A stretch of 64,000 nt of DNA, from NCBI RefSeq assembly GCF_050947335.1, contig NC_134995.1, forward strand, positions 4,006,501-4,070,500, written 5' to 3'. The notes beneath the pieces are model-generated. The model had not been told where the DNA came from. It ran no database searches and worked only from the letters and a program-made list of their open reading frames with translations. This document shows positions 34,247-45,890 of this stretch, piece by piece (the first letter of the stretch is position 1; the number at the start of each line of letters is the position of its first letter). Source of the DNA: Megachile rotundata (lineage: Eukaryota > Arthropoda > Insecta > Hymenoptera > Megachilidae). A program made the position numbers and the translations under genes.

Positions 34247-34716
34247 GATGCTGAAGAAATTCCAGGGTCAATGTTTACATCAAGGATCGTTCAGTGAGAA
34301 TAATCGAGACACGTGACTATTAAAAAGTGGTGTTCCCGTGAAAAATCACAGTGAGGAACACAGAAAATTGGCAGGTAGTGACGTGGTTATCATGCAAAAA
34401 GTGTACGACGGCTGATATGAACGAATACAGTATCTTTCGTGACGTTAAACGATCGAGTTACGGCCTGGTCGAAACAAATCCCGTCGATTAACCGGCACGC
34501 GATTCGCCGGAAACGCGATTAAAACACAGTGCTTCTTTTTTTTTCGTGGTATACAGAAAACCGACAGGTTCGTGCGATCGCGTGAAAAGTGAAACGAAGC
34601 TGGATACGGAAAAAGGAGGAAACGAACCGGCAAGTAGCAAGGAAAGTGGGAAGGAAAAATGTGGTGTCACGTCCTCACCGTCATCGTCGCTTTGTTCACT
34701 GTCGTCTGCGCTCAAG
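34247..34716 (+). other. Probable exon with 5' leader and signal-peptide start
   Basis: A polypyrimidine/AG acceptor (TTATTTTTGTTACAG, ending 34246) opens the exon and CAAG|GTTAGT closes it at 34716. The leader is GC-richer than the flanks and has several upstream ATGs with short frames: 34248 (22 codons then TGA), 34392 (7 codons) and 34417 (about 24 codons). Translation of the main frame may therefore be restrained. The exon sits immediately after a 10-bp repeat array and before a GC-rich intron start. The upstream donor is not identified; CpG-rich blocks at 11.7-12.1 and 16.2-17.6 kb are candidates. Confidence 0.6.
34659..34716 (+). CDS. First coding exon of a secreted or membrane protein (partial)
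   Basis: ATG at 34659 in a purine-rich context (AAGGAAAAATG) opens MWCHVLTVIVALFTVVCAQ, with a one-base remainder G before the GT donor (phase 1). The peptide has a short n-region, a 13-residue hydrophobic core and V-C-A at the -3 to -1 positions, a textbook signal peptidase site before Gln. The frame stops just inside the intron (GGT TAG), as expected if the GTTAGT is a used donor. The remaining exons are not recognised in the following 29 kb and may lie beyond the window. Long introns and a lone signal-peptide exon are common in insect cell-surface genes (Ig-family proteins, receptors), but the product cannot be named from 19 residues. Confidence 0.6.
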
Positions 34717-35570
34717 GTTAGTTTCATCTTTGTTGGTACATCCTGAATTTTTACCTTTCTACTTTCAACTCGTAAATCACATGTTAATTTGCGTGTGTTC
34801 CCGCTCTGAACCCATACACCTTTTACCCAGATCCGTATTCGGCGTGAACGGTTCACGCAAGCAGCTCGTCTTCCTCGTTTTTATCGAATTTCCCGTTACC
34901 GGGAAGCGTCGAGCAGAATTTCGAAGCTACTTCGCCCCCGCTTTCGTATGCACGTATTTCGCGTGCACGAGAAGACTGCGTTTCACACATTTCATGCCCG
35001 GGACGAAAAGTTAAAAGCAGTGTCTCGAAGCGATGGAATTCGAAGCCGCGTATCGACGCTCGCGCTGGAAGCTCATCGATGAAGAATTTGCGAACTTCGA
35101 TCGACGCGTTTCGATATACCCTTTGAGAAAGTTATCGTCGAAGCTTCGTTTGCGCGATCGGCTGAACAAGTTCCAGGGAATTTCGATGTTCGTGACGGGT
35201 TATTATGCCGCAATGAATAGAATGATTTCCGGTACGGGGCTCGTTGCGCGATAAAACACCCTTGCCAATGTAAGATGATAAACGGGAAAATAAACTATGC
35301 CGCTTTTCGAATTTTCCTCTTTAATTGAATTCGAGAGATTCCATCCGGCGAAAATGCAAATTACCTACTGTATTTCCCGAGAAGATTCTATTACCCGTGC
35401 ACTTGTTTCCCTTGATCTATGTTTGCTTTAACGAAAAGTTATGTCGGCAACGCGATTACGCCACCACCGCTATATTTTATGTTTCTGATCCACGGGTTCA
35501 TATTGAATTTTACACCGATGCATACTTTTGCCACCAAATAAATGACTCATACATTTAATTATTGCTTTTC
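34717..35570 (+). other. GC-richer start of the following intron
   Basis: Composition stays high for about 850 bp after the donor. Frames at 34589-35014, 35033-35254 and 35325-35558 are uninterrupted for 70-140 codons, but each is in a different frame and has no motif. The first begins in the leader in a frame different from the signal peptide. I treat the block as intronic regulatory DNA rather than coding, though an unrecognised exon cannot be excluded. Confidence 0.35.
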
Positions 35571-36215
35571 GTTCATAACCGATACGGGGGAAATATTTTC
35601 AACTCTTCGTTACTGGATTTTTTCGATTTTATAGATTAATACATTGTTGAACTCTCAAGTATAATATTAATGAGAAAATTGTACATAGATAAATATTTTG
35701 TATTTAAAACAATTGTTTTATTTATATTTTGTTATTTAGAAAGATATATTTTGCATTTGTAGTATTTTGAGAAGAAAAAAGTTGTAATTATTAGAAGTGA
35801 GAATTTCAATAGCTTTGTTAAGTGTGGACATTGCCGTTCATTTATATTTCACAAATACGATAATTTTGTAAAAATTTTTGTTGTATATTTACATCGCTTT
35901 GTAACGAAGGGTTAATGTAACAAAAATAAATATTTATTTACATTAAAAATATTTATGATACTATTAATTACATTACTGCCATTATATTATTTTACTACTT
36001 TTTTTACATTCGACCCTTACCGTATAATGTGTTATAAGTGTCACAAACCAAATTTTCTAAGTATTCATTTCTAAGTATTTATTTAATAACTATATTAATA
36101 AAAATAAATTTGCAAACTATAATAATGTATATGAGTTAAAAAATGCTATTGTCATTAAATAAAATAAACGATTTCTTGATGAATAAACTATAATTTTTAT
36201 TTAGAAATAATTCTT
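35571..36215. other. AT-rich spacer
   Basis: Strongly AT-rich; nothing supported. Confidence 0.5.
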
Positions 36216-36431
36216 TTAACACTAGGTTTACAGGTAAAAATTACGCATATTTTTCTTATTTTAAATTATAGAAATTATTAAGACGCTTTTATACAAATAT
36301 TTGTTAACTGTTCTCGAGATAAAGAATAAACGTATAAATTAATTTATATTACATCATTTATTCATTGCTGTATTTTATTTATAATTTAAAAGTAACTGTT
36401 CCAACGTTGTAATTCATAAATCTAGTGTTAG
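36216..36431. mobile_element. MITE with TTAACACTAG ends
   Basis: TTAACACTAGGTTTAC at the left faces AAATCTAGTGTTAG at the right. The inner inverted repeat is AACACTAG(G/A)TTTA. The right flank is TTAG rather than TTAA, read as an eroded target copy. The interior is AT-rich with no frame. Confidence 0.55.
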
Positions 36432-36639
36432 AGGTATAATTCATTCTATAAGTCTATTCATCAAAGTGATATATTATATTGTTTATATTGGAAATTGAAC
36501 GAACAGTCAATTGTAATAATTTCATCAAATATACTATAAAATGTATTTATTTACGAAAAAAATATAACGATATTACTTTCGTACTTCGTGTGGTACGATA
36601 AGGTTTCGCTTAAAATCATCACTAAATCTAGTTAGAGTA

Positions 36640-37640
36640 AAACTGTTACAATTTCTTGCGCCGGGTATATTTTGTCAGAAGTCAAAAATGATTCGATAGT
36701 GCGATATATTCTCTTAACAATAGTTCGCTTGTGCATAGGGATTTAGAGGAGTTCAGTGGTTTCGCTGGTATCAGGTGACACACATCTATTGTTGCATGGC
36801 GATCATTTATCATGTTCCGACGATGCACTTCCTAAAAGCAACAGCAATATTATTTTCCCGAAGTCACGTTCTCTTGTACTCTTTTTTTCCGCCCGACAAA
36901 AAGAAACTAACGAAGTTTTTGTACCACTTAACGTGACGAGCAATATTGCGAGAAATTCCCTTCGGTCTTTTTCTCATTCCTTTTCCGTTCCACGGACGAG
37001 AATTTAGTGCTCTAGTTAAAGTGAAGAGACAGAAATAATTAACGATACGAATATTCCTTCAATGATAGTGGCTCTCCTTCAAATACGTGTGCCAGTTTTC
37101 CTTCGCTTCTTTTTTCTTACATTTCTTCCGCCAAATGAGAATGGTTTCCGACATCTGTGCGGAAGTAATGAAAGGTTTCTTGGCTTTTTGTAAACTACTA
37201 GTCCGTTTATACCGAATGCACCTGCACTAGTTCGTAGCTAGCTAATATTTATATTTTTCAACGTCTCACTTTTCTCAGGTGCACAATTTAGAGATGTCTT
37301 CGTGCTTTCAAAGATGCTTTTAAATCTCACCTGATGCATTAAAAGACGATGGATATGTTATGTTTGAGAAACTTTTATTTTTGTATTTCTATGTATGTAT
37401 CATCTTTGGTTAAGGAAAAGATTTTGATTCGCTTTGATTTCGGGTTTCGAGTGAAAGAAAATTTCATCAATTTTCATCTGGATAATTGGCAATACGTTGC
37501 AAAAGTAACGTTCGAAATAGTTATGTTGCGAGTTGGTAGTTATTCCTGCGCGAATCCGTAGAGGTATTGATATATTTCCACCTGATAACTGTAATTTCTC
37601 AGATTTGCGGTACGTAGCTTAAGATTTGATTATCCCAAAA
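36640..37640. promoter_or_regulatory. GC-intermediate island, function unknown
   Basis: About 1 kb of higher GC with the plus-strand frame 36756-37007 and fragments. No domain, no convincing splice pairs. It could be intronic regulatory DNA of the gene starting at 34659. Confidence 0.25.
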
Positions 37641-38183
37641 TCAGTGGTACTCGAGTAAACTCCCAAGTGGCAAGAAACTTCCGGAATTTCGCTCGACTTG
37701 CCGAGGACACGATTCGAATATATGAAATTTTCGCCGCTGATTAGTATATTAATGGCTTAAACTTTGATTTCTGAAGTTGATGAAGCATTCATTCATATGT
37801 AACCGCAAAAATGTTTAATGATTTACCGATAATTAATGTTTAATCATCTGCAAGGAAACTGTAATTTTATTTTATTAATAAGATGCACCTTTACCGAGTT
37901 TTCCGCCATTTCGTTTTGTTTAACGTTTCCTAAAATCGTGGTTTTAATAAATAATGAACCACGCAGGATTGTATTACTGCATATTTTATTATATAATTAC
38001 ATGAAAATGAAATAACGATACAGTAAAAAGAAATGAATATTAAATTCCCTTTATAATAATAAAGAGATATGAACTCGACATAACGAAACAGCGAAAAGAA
38101 ATAAAATCATATTTTATTCAATTATTCATAAATATTGAGTATACTTTATTGGCGTGAATCGATTCCGTTCACATTTTCGTTTA
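37641..38183. other. AT-rich DNA, nothing recognised
   Basis: Background sequence. Confidence 0.5.
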
Positions 38184-38445
38184 ATTCTAGAATATGTTTT
38201 TGTTCGTTATATTTTAAATATCAGAATAACTTTTCTCCAATATTTTTTGAGAATTTAGTATATCTATAATTCTGAAATATGTTTTTTCTCGTTTTATTTT
38301 AAATATCAGAATAACTTTTTTCTAATATTTTTGGAAAATTTAGCATAATATCTATAATTCTGAAACATGTTTTTTCTCGTTATATTTTAAATATTAGAAC
38401 CATTTTGTACAATATTTTTAAACAATTTTGTATGACATTTATTGT
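38184..38445. repeat. ~86-bp tandem repeat, about three copies
   Basis: Copies start at 38184 (ATTCTAGAATATGTTTTTG), 38269 (ATTCTGAAATATGTTTTTTC) and 38357 (ATTCTGAAACATGTTTTTTC). Each is followed by TTAAATATCAGAATAAC- or TTAAATATTAGAACC-like sequence. Periods are 85 and 88 bp, and the third copy decays at its end. Confidence 0.85.
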
Positions 38446-38478
38446 ATAATACGATACCTTTTTGAGAGTCACAGGTGC

Positions 38479-38856
38479 TTATATTTTAGTACATTTTATG
38501 AAACTGAGAAGTGTATGTTTACGATCTATTCTATAATTTTGTGCACACATTTCCGCAGTGAAGGAGGTGATCCAAATAGTTTCTGAATATTGAGCACCTA
38601 GAGGTAGTTTCCTGTCTAAAAGCATGTTTAAAGTAGGACGTTTAACTCTATATCCAAAAACATTTTCCGCGTTATCTCGCGTGGTAAAATATTCAAACAA
38701 ATTATTTACGACATACGAATTATTGTAAGTCTTGTAATAAAATATGTATTTGGATATACACACCTTCATTTTATCAACTGCATCTAGCAGAAATGAATAT
38801 TTATTGAAATTGGAGATTTGTAGATATGTTAGTCTTGGAATTACAATAATCTGCAA
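38479..38856 (-). CDS. Unassigned 125-codon open frame
   Basis: One of the longest uninterrupted ATG frames not explained by a repeat. It begins MQIIVIPRLTYLQISNFNK and ends ...RKHTLLSFIKCTKI. The second half has a less AT-driven make-up (RVKRPTLNMLLDRKLPLGAQ). I recognise no domain, signal peptide or transposase motif. It is wedged between an 86-bp tandem repeat and a 10-bp array, so it may be a relic of a mobile element or chance. Confidence 0.2.
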   Translation of the reverse strand: MQIIVIPRLTYLQISNFNKYSFLLDAVDKMKVCISKYIFYYKTYNNSYVVNNLFEYFTTRDNAENVFGYRVKRPTLNMLLDRKLPLGAQYSETIWITSFTAEMCAQNYRIDRKHTLLSFIKCTKI

Positions 38857-38869
38857 AATTTAGTTGAAT

Positions 38870-39230
38870 TTTTTAGTTTGAAAATGTGAAATTTGAGAAT
38901 TAAAGAATTCGGACATTTAGGAATTTGAAAATTAAAAAATTTAAACATTTGAAAATATGAAAATTTGATTATTTGAAAGTTTTTAAGTTTAAGAATTGGA
39001 CAGTTTGAGAATGTTATACAAGATTTGAAGTTTGTGAATTTTAGAATGTGAAAATTAGAGCATTTGAGAATTTAAGAACGTATAAGATTTTCAGTTTGAG
39101 AATTTAAAACTTTGGGAATTTGAGAATTTAAGAATTTAAAAATTTGGGAATTTGAGAATTTGAGAATTTAAGAATTTAAAAATTTTGGAATTTGGAAATT
39201 TAAAAAAAATGAAAATTTAGATATGAAGTT
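38870..39230 (+). repeat. Degenerate ~10-bp array, GAGAATTTAAGAATTT type
   Basis: GAATTTGAGAATTTAAGAAT and TTAAAAATTTGGGAATTTG alternate for about 360 bp, most regular at 39090-39190. Same word family and orientation as the arrays at 10.6 and 31.8 kb. Confidence 0.85.
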
Positions 39231-41790
39231 TCAGACTTTCAAATGTTATGTTGCAAAAATTGATTATATATGAGTGCCTTCGTCACTCTCATATGTAAGC
39301 AAAAAATATACATATTTATATAATGAAAATCACCGAAAAGCGGGATTGTTTAAAATGTTTAAAATAATTTCAATAAAAATGACAAATTTCAAATATAAAC
39401 TTTAAATTTCTAAGATAAATACTTAATCGTATAGTTAAATCTACATTTTTGTTAAGTATTTCGTGCACTAGTATATCTTAAATTAAGGAAACATTATAAT
39501 TTGATGAGCACAGTACTGTGGATTCAAAAAAGTAAACAAAATTACTTTGTATATACTCCACGTTTAAGTTTGTATCTTGACTTAACACAATTTGTGTAAA
39601 GTAATATCATCAAATTTTTTCGGTTAAATTAAAGGACTTTACTCTAAAACAAATTAACTGTTCGATGTAATTAATATAATTGATAAAACGAACATTCAAG
39701 AACATTCATACAAATTAAATGTATGAACATAGAAGCTCAGTTGTAAAGAGATAAAATCTGAAAATAGTGTATAATGTAACATCGCGTGACGATAATTCAT
39801 TGAATGACAATATTCGATGAGACAGAAGTAATTAATTAAATGTAGTCCATAAATAACTGAAAGAAAAGTGATCTGTCACGTTTAGTATTTAGAGGTATCA
39901 AATTATGTATCATTCGATACTGTTCGTGTCGACTGTACTATTTAATTCATTTATACACCGATTGGCTTGCACAATCTATAGAGTAATTGATATTTCTTTT
40001 TATTTGTGTATAGTTTTTTAACATCAGAAAATAAAAATATTATTGAATAACAGTTTTCTTGTAGTAATTTAATTTTCAGCAGCCAAACAAGCGATAAAAA
40101 CTCATGAAAGATTTAACTGCAACAAGAAACGATTATTGCTTAGCTCTTTCAGTTTTCGTTTTTCAGCATGACCGCATCTAAGGTTTTCCAAGCCCCGAGC
40201 ACATAATTGAAAATCATAGTAGTTTTTATGTAAATAAAAACAAGGGTAGTATTTACTTAAAGAATTTCTTATGTTACCATACTTACATATTATTTTTGTT
40301 CAAAATTTAATGTGCTATAAAAAAATTAGTAGATATCTTATTTTAAGAACAAAAAAATTGGTTTCTAATCTCGGACTATAAACTCAGTGATAATATCATT
40401 GACGTACAAATAATTCTTAACATCTTATTTATGTGATAAACAAAATAATTTAAGTAACGTGAAGTGAAGTAAGTTCGTAAACGGGGCAAGTGCGTATACA
40501 GGCTATTTTTATTATAATATGAGCGAAATTTCTCCATTTAGCATGTTTGTTTCCTTGTTTTGTTTCACTATATCCCCTTTTATATTTCAGCTAAGACTAC
40601 TTGTTTGCAGTATAGAGTACTTGCATAATACAGTAAAAAGCATTCTATAGCAGATTTGTTAATAATTCTGCTCTTGCCCCATTGCACATGAAATAAAGTT
40701 TCAAAGTATTTAATTTCAAATTACGCTCTTACCCCATTTTCAGGGAAGGTGTAGAGTACTTGACATTTTAAACAATTTCCTATCAAAATCAAAATGCACA
40801 AGGAAAATTAAGGTCCTAGTTAATATTAATTAAATAGTAGTAATTGTGCAAAGCGTTCGATATCGACAGCGTTAAATATTTACATAGCAGGCTGAAAATA
40901 CTTATGTTTAAATATCAACTTTACAAAAGCCAGTCTGTACTTATCCCACTTCACCTTAAATAAAATTTGCTTTCTCATACTGAAAAGACAGTATAGCTTA
41001 CCATAACAAGAAACAACAAATTTATTGATTTAATTCTGGTTAAATGTAGCGAGTAGTAATGGATAGAACCCTGTGGTATCTGAATATTAATAAGCGCTAC
41101 TGTACCTGTTTTGACTAGTTGCAAACACGACTCTGTTTATCAGCTTTTTCAGAGTATTACAATATCATGTAAGTAGCTTGTCAAATTGTGCACTCCCTAG
41201 GAACGGAAGTAATCGGATGTACTTATATACGAACGTGAATTCCCCTTCAATTCGCGTTTCTATGCAAAATTTCTCGTGTTACCTTAGCAAACAACGATCC
41301 AAAGTTTTTATAAAGTAAAAGAGAGCTTTTATGCAAACGCGTGTTCGATCCGTATTCAAAATACACCTGCCTTGGTTAAACTCACTATTTCTGTTCTCTA
41401 TAACAAAGACGTATTTGAATGTTCATAGAAACTGCTTTATTACTTCGATTAATACTCAAAGTTCGAAACGAGTTAGTAGAAGTGAATCGTTCTTTTTAGT
41501 TTCATATTACTGTTCATTAACTCATTAATGTTTATATTCGTGTTTGCTAATTCATCAATCTGCATATTGATATTTATTTGCATATTGCATATTTATATTT
41601 GTACTAATTTTTCTTTTATCAATTGTTTATTTATATTACTACTTTATTTTTAATTTTATATGAAGTGTATATTATTTACCTGTACTTGCTAAGAAAATGT
41701 AAGGAAAAGGAAAGTTTAATAAGAGGTGGTAATTCGTTTTAATTGAAAATTAGTATACTTTGTGTTTATAAAATAATTTTAAGAAAAAAA
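39231..41790. other. AT-rich DNA, no supported gene
   Basis: About 2.5 kb. Repeated words CTCTTGCCCCATT, CTCTTACCCCATTTT and AGAGTACTTG lie at 40600-40770, a loose local duplication. Frame 41331-41528 has no motif. Confidence 0.5.
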
Positions 41791-41890
41791 ATACGCCGAC
41801 TTCGAAATGCACTAAAAAGTATAAAATAATTTCTATTTCCTACTATACTGATCGAATTGAGTAACCTCCTCCTTTTTCGAAGTCGGTTAA
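41791..41890 (-). repeat. Short element bounded by CCGACTTCGAA inverted ends
   Basis: CCGACTTCGAA (41796-41806) faces TTCGAAGTCGG (41876-41886). Read on the minus strand, it begins AACCGACTTCGAAAAAGGAG, then GAGGTTACTCAATTCGATC. From memory, this opening is very like a repeat family abundant in Lepidoptera and other arthropods (ACCGACTTC-AAAAAAGGAGGAGGTT-CTCAATTCG). The copy here is about 90 bp. The comparison is recollection, not alignment. Confidence 0.55.
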
Positions 41891-42589
41891 AAAGTGATAC
41901 TTCGATTCATGAAATGTTGCTTCGGATTACTTCTTAAAATATTCCCCAGCTTGCGGTTCACAATAACACATTGCACTTCGTTTCGTTGTTTTACAATTTA
42001 CTTTCATTCGCGTGCTTATGCAGCAGCAAACTGTTGCATATAATAAAGGAGGTGCGTAATTCAGTAAAATTTGTGGAAAGCAAAACAATGCTTTACTCGG
42101 TACGTACTTCTCGTGTTTTTCCTGTGTTGTAGTGTTCCTGTTGTATCCGGGAAGCTAAATAGACTGAATTTCCATCAGCGCAGATGAATATTAACGATGT
42201 TTATTCTCAAAAAGTGTGTTCTGTTGTTACGGCAAACTTAGAAAGTAATAAGTATTTGGATTAACTCCTTCGTGAATAACAAATGTGCCCCATTTTTTTA
42301 TCTCCAAACTTTATTAACATACTTCACTTGTAAAAGTAAAGAATGAATTCTATTACGACATTGTTTTTGAACGCTATTAAATAGTTTAAAAAAGTACGAA
42401 CTGATGGTCTGTTTTGTTGTTGGCACGTACTGAGTGTTTCTGTTTTGTACGTATAATTTAACTAGCACATTATAACAAAATTAAGAAAAAATGTTTATAT
42501 TACTGTTTATATGAATATAAGTTCTTGAATGTACTAAAAAAAGTTATTGCGCTATTACATATATTAGTGAAAGTTTTAAATTCGAAATA
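41891..42589. other. AT-rich spacer
   Basis: Nothing supported. Confidence 0.5.
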
Positions 42590-42675
42590 TTAAATTCCCG
42601 AAATCTACAATTTCTAAGTCCCTTAATTCAAAAATTTTCGAACCGCCAAATTCGAAACTCCCAATCTGAAATCCC
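42590..42675 (-). repeat. Short degenerate ~10-bp array, minus orientation
   Basis: AAATTCCCGAAATCTACAAT, then TTCTAAGTCCCTTAATTC and CCAAATTCGAAACTCCCAAT: the complement of the GAATTTGGG word family seen elsewhere, in a run of only about 85 bp. Confidence 0.6.
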
Positions 42676-43210
42676 CTTCTACAATTAACATAAATCAGCA
42701 ATACATATTTAGAACTTTCAACTATTGACAATATATCGATTTTCTGAGATTCTGTTATAATATGTAGTTTTAAAATGTAAAAATTTAACTAGTTACATTC
42801 TGATGCATGATTTTACAATGGAAGGGACAAATTACTTTGTTGTTGCTTATGTACCTTTTTTAACGATTTGTTGCATTCGCATTTCCAGTGATTCGCACCA
42901 CTTCTGTCACTTACAAAAGCATGTCACTTACAAATGAGTGCATTTCTCCACCAGCGAGTGCATACGACAGTTTATTTATTTTAAGAAAGCTTGTAATATT
43001 ATTTGTAGCACTTTACATGTCTTAAATTTCTCCGTAATATGTAAAGTTGATAAATGAAATAAAAACAAAATTTAGCAGTCGTTAAAACTAAAATTGTACA
43101 CAGTCTTTGAATGTTTCTAAATCTCATTTTGGCAACAGTGTTTTTCAGTAAAACGAAAACTTGATGCATACAGCTCACGTTATGAAACGATAGTTACTAT
43201 ATAACATCTC
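42676..43210. other. AT-rich spacer
   Basis: Nothing supported. Confidence 0.5.
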
Positions 43211-43214
43211 ATCC

Positions 43215-43301
43215 TTATTAGTAACACCTTCGTTGAATCCTAACGTCAACCCCATTGAATATGTATGGGCAAAAACGGAAAAGGGAATTAAGAAGGTATG
43301 A
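43215..43301 (+). pseudogene. DDE transposase C-terminal fragment
   Basis: A frame reads LLVTPSLNPNVNPIEYVWAK, then TEKGIKKV and a stop. LNP-x-x-NPIE-x-x-WA-x is the last-catalytic-residue block of IS630/Tc1/mariner (DDE_3) transposases, usually P-P-Y-x-P-x-L-N-P-I-E-x-x-W. Upstream sequence is too decayed to show the two Asp motifs, and downstream frames are broken. No TIR is paired with it. Confidence 0.5.
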
Positions 43302-43935
43302 AATTTCAAAGGAAGAGAGAAACCTTAAAATAGGAGCTCTGATACCTTGAAGCAATATACACACAAAATATTCCTGCACTCAGATTACTTATGATATATA
43401 TCGATTAATAAATATTGTCACAGATAAATGGGAGCCTATAAAACATTATTTAGATTAATTAATTATAACGATTATTTCTGCAATGTTATATTGTAAAAAT
43501 TATCTTAAACGTGATAGGATGTTATACACTCTAATGTAATTAAATCGATTTAATTATGTATGACTAATTGACTTTGAAAGAAAAAGATCGTGATAATTAT
43601 GCAGAATAAATGATTCACCTCCCACTTCGATGACCTTGAAATATATTGTCAAAGTCATAATTCTCAACAACTTTTTCCCATACGTGTAGATATTCAAAAA
43701 AACATGTAACCATAGGTTTATATAATTTTGTAAGTATAAAAAACTGAGAAAGTTAGATTATATAAGAATATGATAATATTCTGTAGTAGTAATATGAGAA
43801 AATTGTCAAGAAATATGTTTTAAACAAAATATTTCAATGCCATCGAAATCGGAGATAGCTCTTTTATAACACTTTGTCCAAAATTTCCATCCAAGATTCA
43901 TTATTGATCGAAAGATTCGTTCCGAATGGAAGTTG
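43302..43935. other. AT-rich DNA, probably including decayed transposon flank
   Basis: No clear feature. TTCAAAGGAAGAGAGAAACC just after the transposase fragment may belong to it. Confidence 0.4.
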
Positions 43936-43939
43936 ACCG

Positions 43940-44600
43940 TTTCATGAAAGAATGAATTTTACAGTCGTTTCGTTAGTCAGTGTTTGTGCGATTCTAGGTC
44001 GACTTGTCTGCTCTCGTGCAAATCGTTTCTATATTTTGTGTACATTTCCATGTTTCACGCTGTTCGCATTTATACGTTGTTCTCGAGTCAAGGACTTTGT
44101 CACGCCTATTCTTCGATTTGTTTTTACTCCAGCGGAGATACGACCCCAGGTTGTTGCGCGTCGCGAGACCCTTAGTGCAATCGAATTGAGGTCGCACGCG
44201 TGCACGCGTGCACGAGTACGTACGACACACGGTTGCACATGGATTTACATGCACGCACACTGTGGTCACAAGGATCAAGGCGTGGCCGACGAATTACGTG
44301 TCCGTGGCTTCTGGCGTTACAAACCTTTTGCTTTTTTTGCGTGCACCCCCTCATTTCTTTCGTGCATGCACCCCAACGGATCGTACGGTTTACAGTTCCC
44401 ATACGGCCATAGATGGCGCTCAGGTTTGTGTATGTAGAGCCTGGTTTTATACGAGTTGACGAGTGCTTTCCAACGCTTCCTCATCCCGACGACAAAACTT
44501 TGAACAATGCTAGAATATATGGGATTGGATTCTGTTTCGTCGAGAATATTCAATTTCAGCCACGTTCGGCACGATGGAATAGAAGAATATTGATTTAAAG
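43940..44600. promoter_or_regulatory. GC/CpG island with CTCF-like and alternating purine-pyrimidine motifs
   Basis: A sharp GC-rich block in AT-rich DNA. The longest frame (43952-44437, 161 codons, plus) is matched by open frames in other readings on both strands, which points to composition rather than coding. It has no domain despite a hydrophobic start. Within it: a perfectly alternating purine-pyrimidine run at 44194-44214 containing the 16-bp palindrome CGTGCACGCGTGCACG (44199-44214), and AGATGGCGCT at 44411-44420, which agrees with the insect CTCF core (AG-A/G-T/G-GGCGC). Confidence 0.4.
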
Positions 44601-45106
44601 TACACCGCAATAAGTTGTTTTATTAAATTCTTAATTTATGATTGTCTACGGAACCGTGTCAATCTAACAAAATATTGCGGTAACGTGAAGATAATTGAGG
44701 AACAAATCCATATTTTGTTATGGCGAGATGTTTAAGAGTTTAAACTTCCATCAATTAAGAAATATTGGATTAATGGAAAAATGTTTTGTATTCTGTCATG
44801 TATTTGTATTTTGTGATGCTAGTATTTTGGTGGTTGATAACGTTTATTATCAATAGTGTTGAAAGTCTTGGTTAAAAAAAATAAAGCTTTTATTATACCT
44901 AAAGGAAGTTGCTTCACTTTCAAGCTTTAATTATTGTAATCATTAAACAAATGAATAATATTTCAATTACTCAGTTGTCTTTCTTCTAAATTTTTGTAAT
45001 AATTTTGGTTCCATAATTAATAATATTGTCTTCATATTCAGATTCTGACTTCAATATTTGTTTTTGATTTTCAATTCTAATGGGTCTTATTTCTATAAAC
45101 TTTGTA
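44601..45106. other. AT-rich spacer
   Basis: Nothing supported. Confidence 0.5.
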
Positions 45107-45361
45107 GTAATAATAAAATTTCTTGGAAATGAGAATCATTCCAGCGTTATTACTCAGAAAAGTATGTTTATTTGGCTATTATTACCTACCAGCTTCACTT
45201 TCAGATGCATCACAGTTATAATTTTCGTTGAAATCATTTTGAGCCACATTATTTTTAATGAAATAAACCGCAATTCATAATTAATTTTAAATAACAATGA
45301 AATTGTTAAGGAGCTTTGTGCATTGGTACTGAAACAAGAACCGTGTTGACTTTGCTATGTC
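45107..45361 (+). repeat. Dispersed repeat, copy B (unclassified)
   Basis: Same-orientation partner of 8638-8892. Alignable from TTTCTTGGAAA through CTTCACTTTCAGATGCATCA and AATAACAATGAAATTGTTAA to GAACCGTGTTGAC. The short plus-strand frame 45080-45280 falls inside it and is not conserved in copy A. Confidence 0.7.
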
Positions 45362-45769
45362 TTATTAAAAACTGAAGTAGAAATTATTAATAATAAAAAT
45401 TAGCAATGATACTGAGGTTTCTATACCACCACTACTATAAAGTTTGTCAATTTTCACGTTATTGTCAATATTACTCAAATTTACAGAAGTTTAATTGTTC
45501 TGAAATATATTCAGTTAAAAATAATTTCAATTAAGGTGGACTTGCACCACTTTCAAAAATTCATCGCCTAAATGTTAGGAAATTTGAATTATTTTTACTA
45601 TAGATTGCTTGTAGATGTAAATGTCATATTACATTTTATCTATTCCTATCATTATCCTTAGAAAATGGAAACTTTTTCCACTTTTAACAAAAATGGATTA
45701 ATTGAAGGTTGAAATTTTAGGTATATATTGGATTTGGCGGTCATGAATTGTACAAATTTATTATATTAT
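45362..45769. other. AT-rich spacer
   Basis: Nothing supported. Confidence 0.5.
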
Positions 45770-45890
45770 ATTTGTTCATACACTTAAAATTCACTTGAGG
45801 TGCAAATATGATGTGGATTTGTCATATTTGAACTGTAACATGCATCACGAATATTTACTCGATGCAATGAACTAAGAAGTGAAATATTAC
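45770..45890 (+). repeat. Decayed right half of the 5722-type MITE
   Basis: CAAATATGATGTGGATTTGT, then CATATTTGAACTGTAACATG, CATCACGAATATTTACTCGA and TGAACTAAGAA follow the same order as the right half of the element at 5722-5958 (CAAATACGATTGAGGTTTGT and so on). The terminal TTAA is not preserved. Confidence 0.5.

Noticed and set aside
43952..44437. 161-codon plus-strand frame with a hydrophobic start
   Set aside because: Other frames on both strands are open over the same GC-rich DNA, residue use is erratic, and there is no domain or splice context; a CpG island explains it better.
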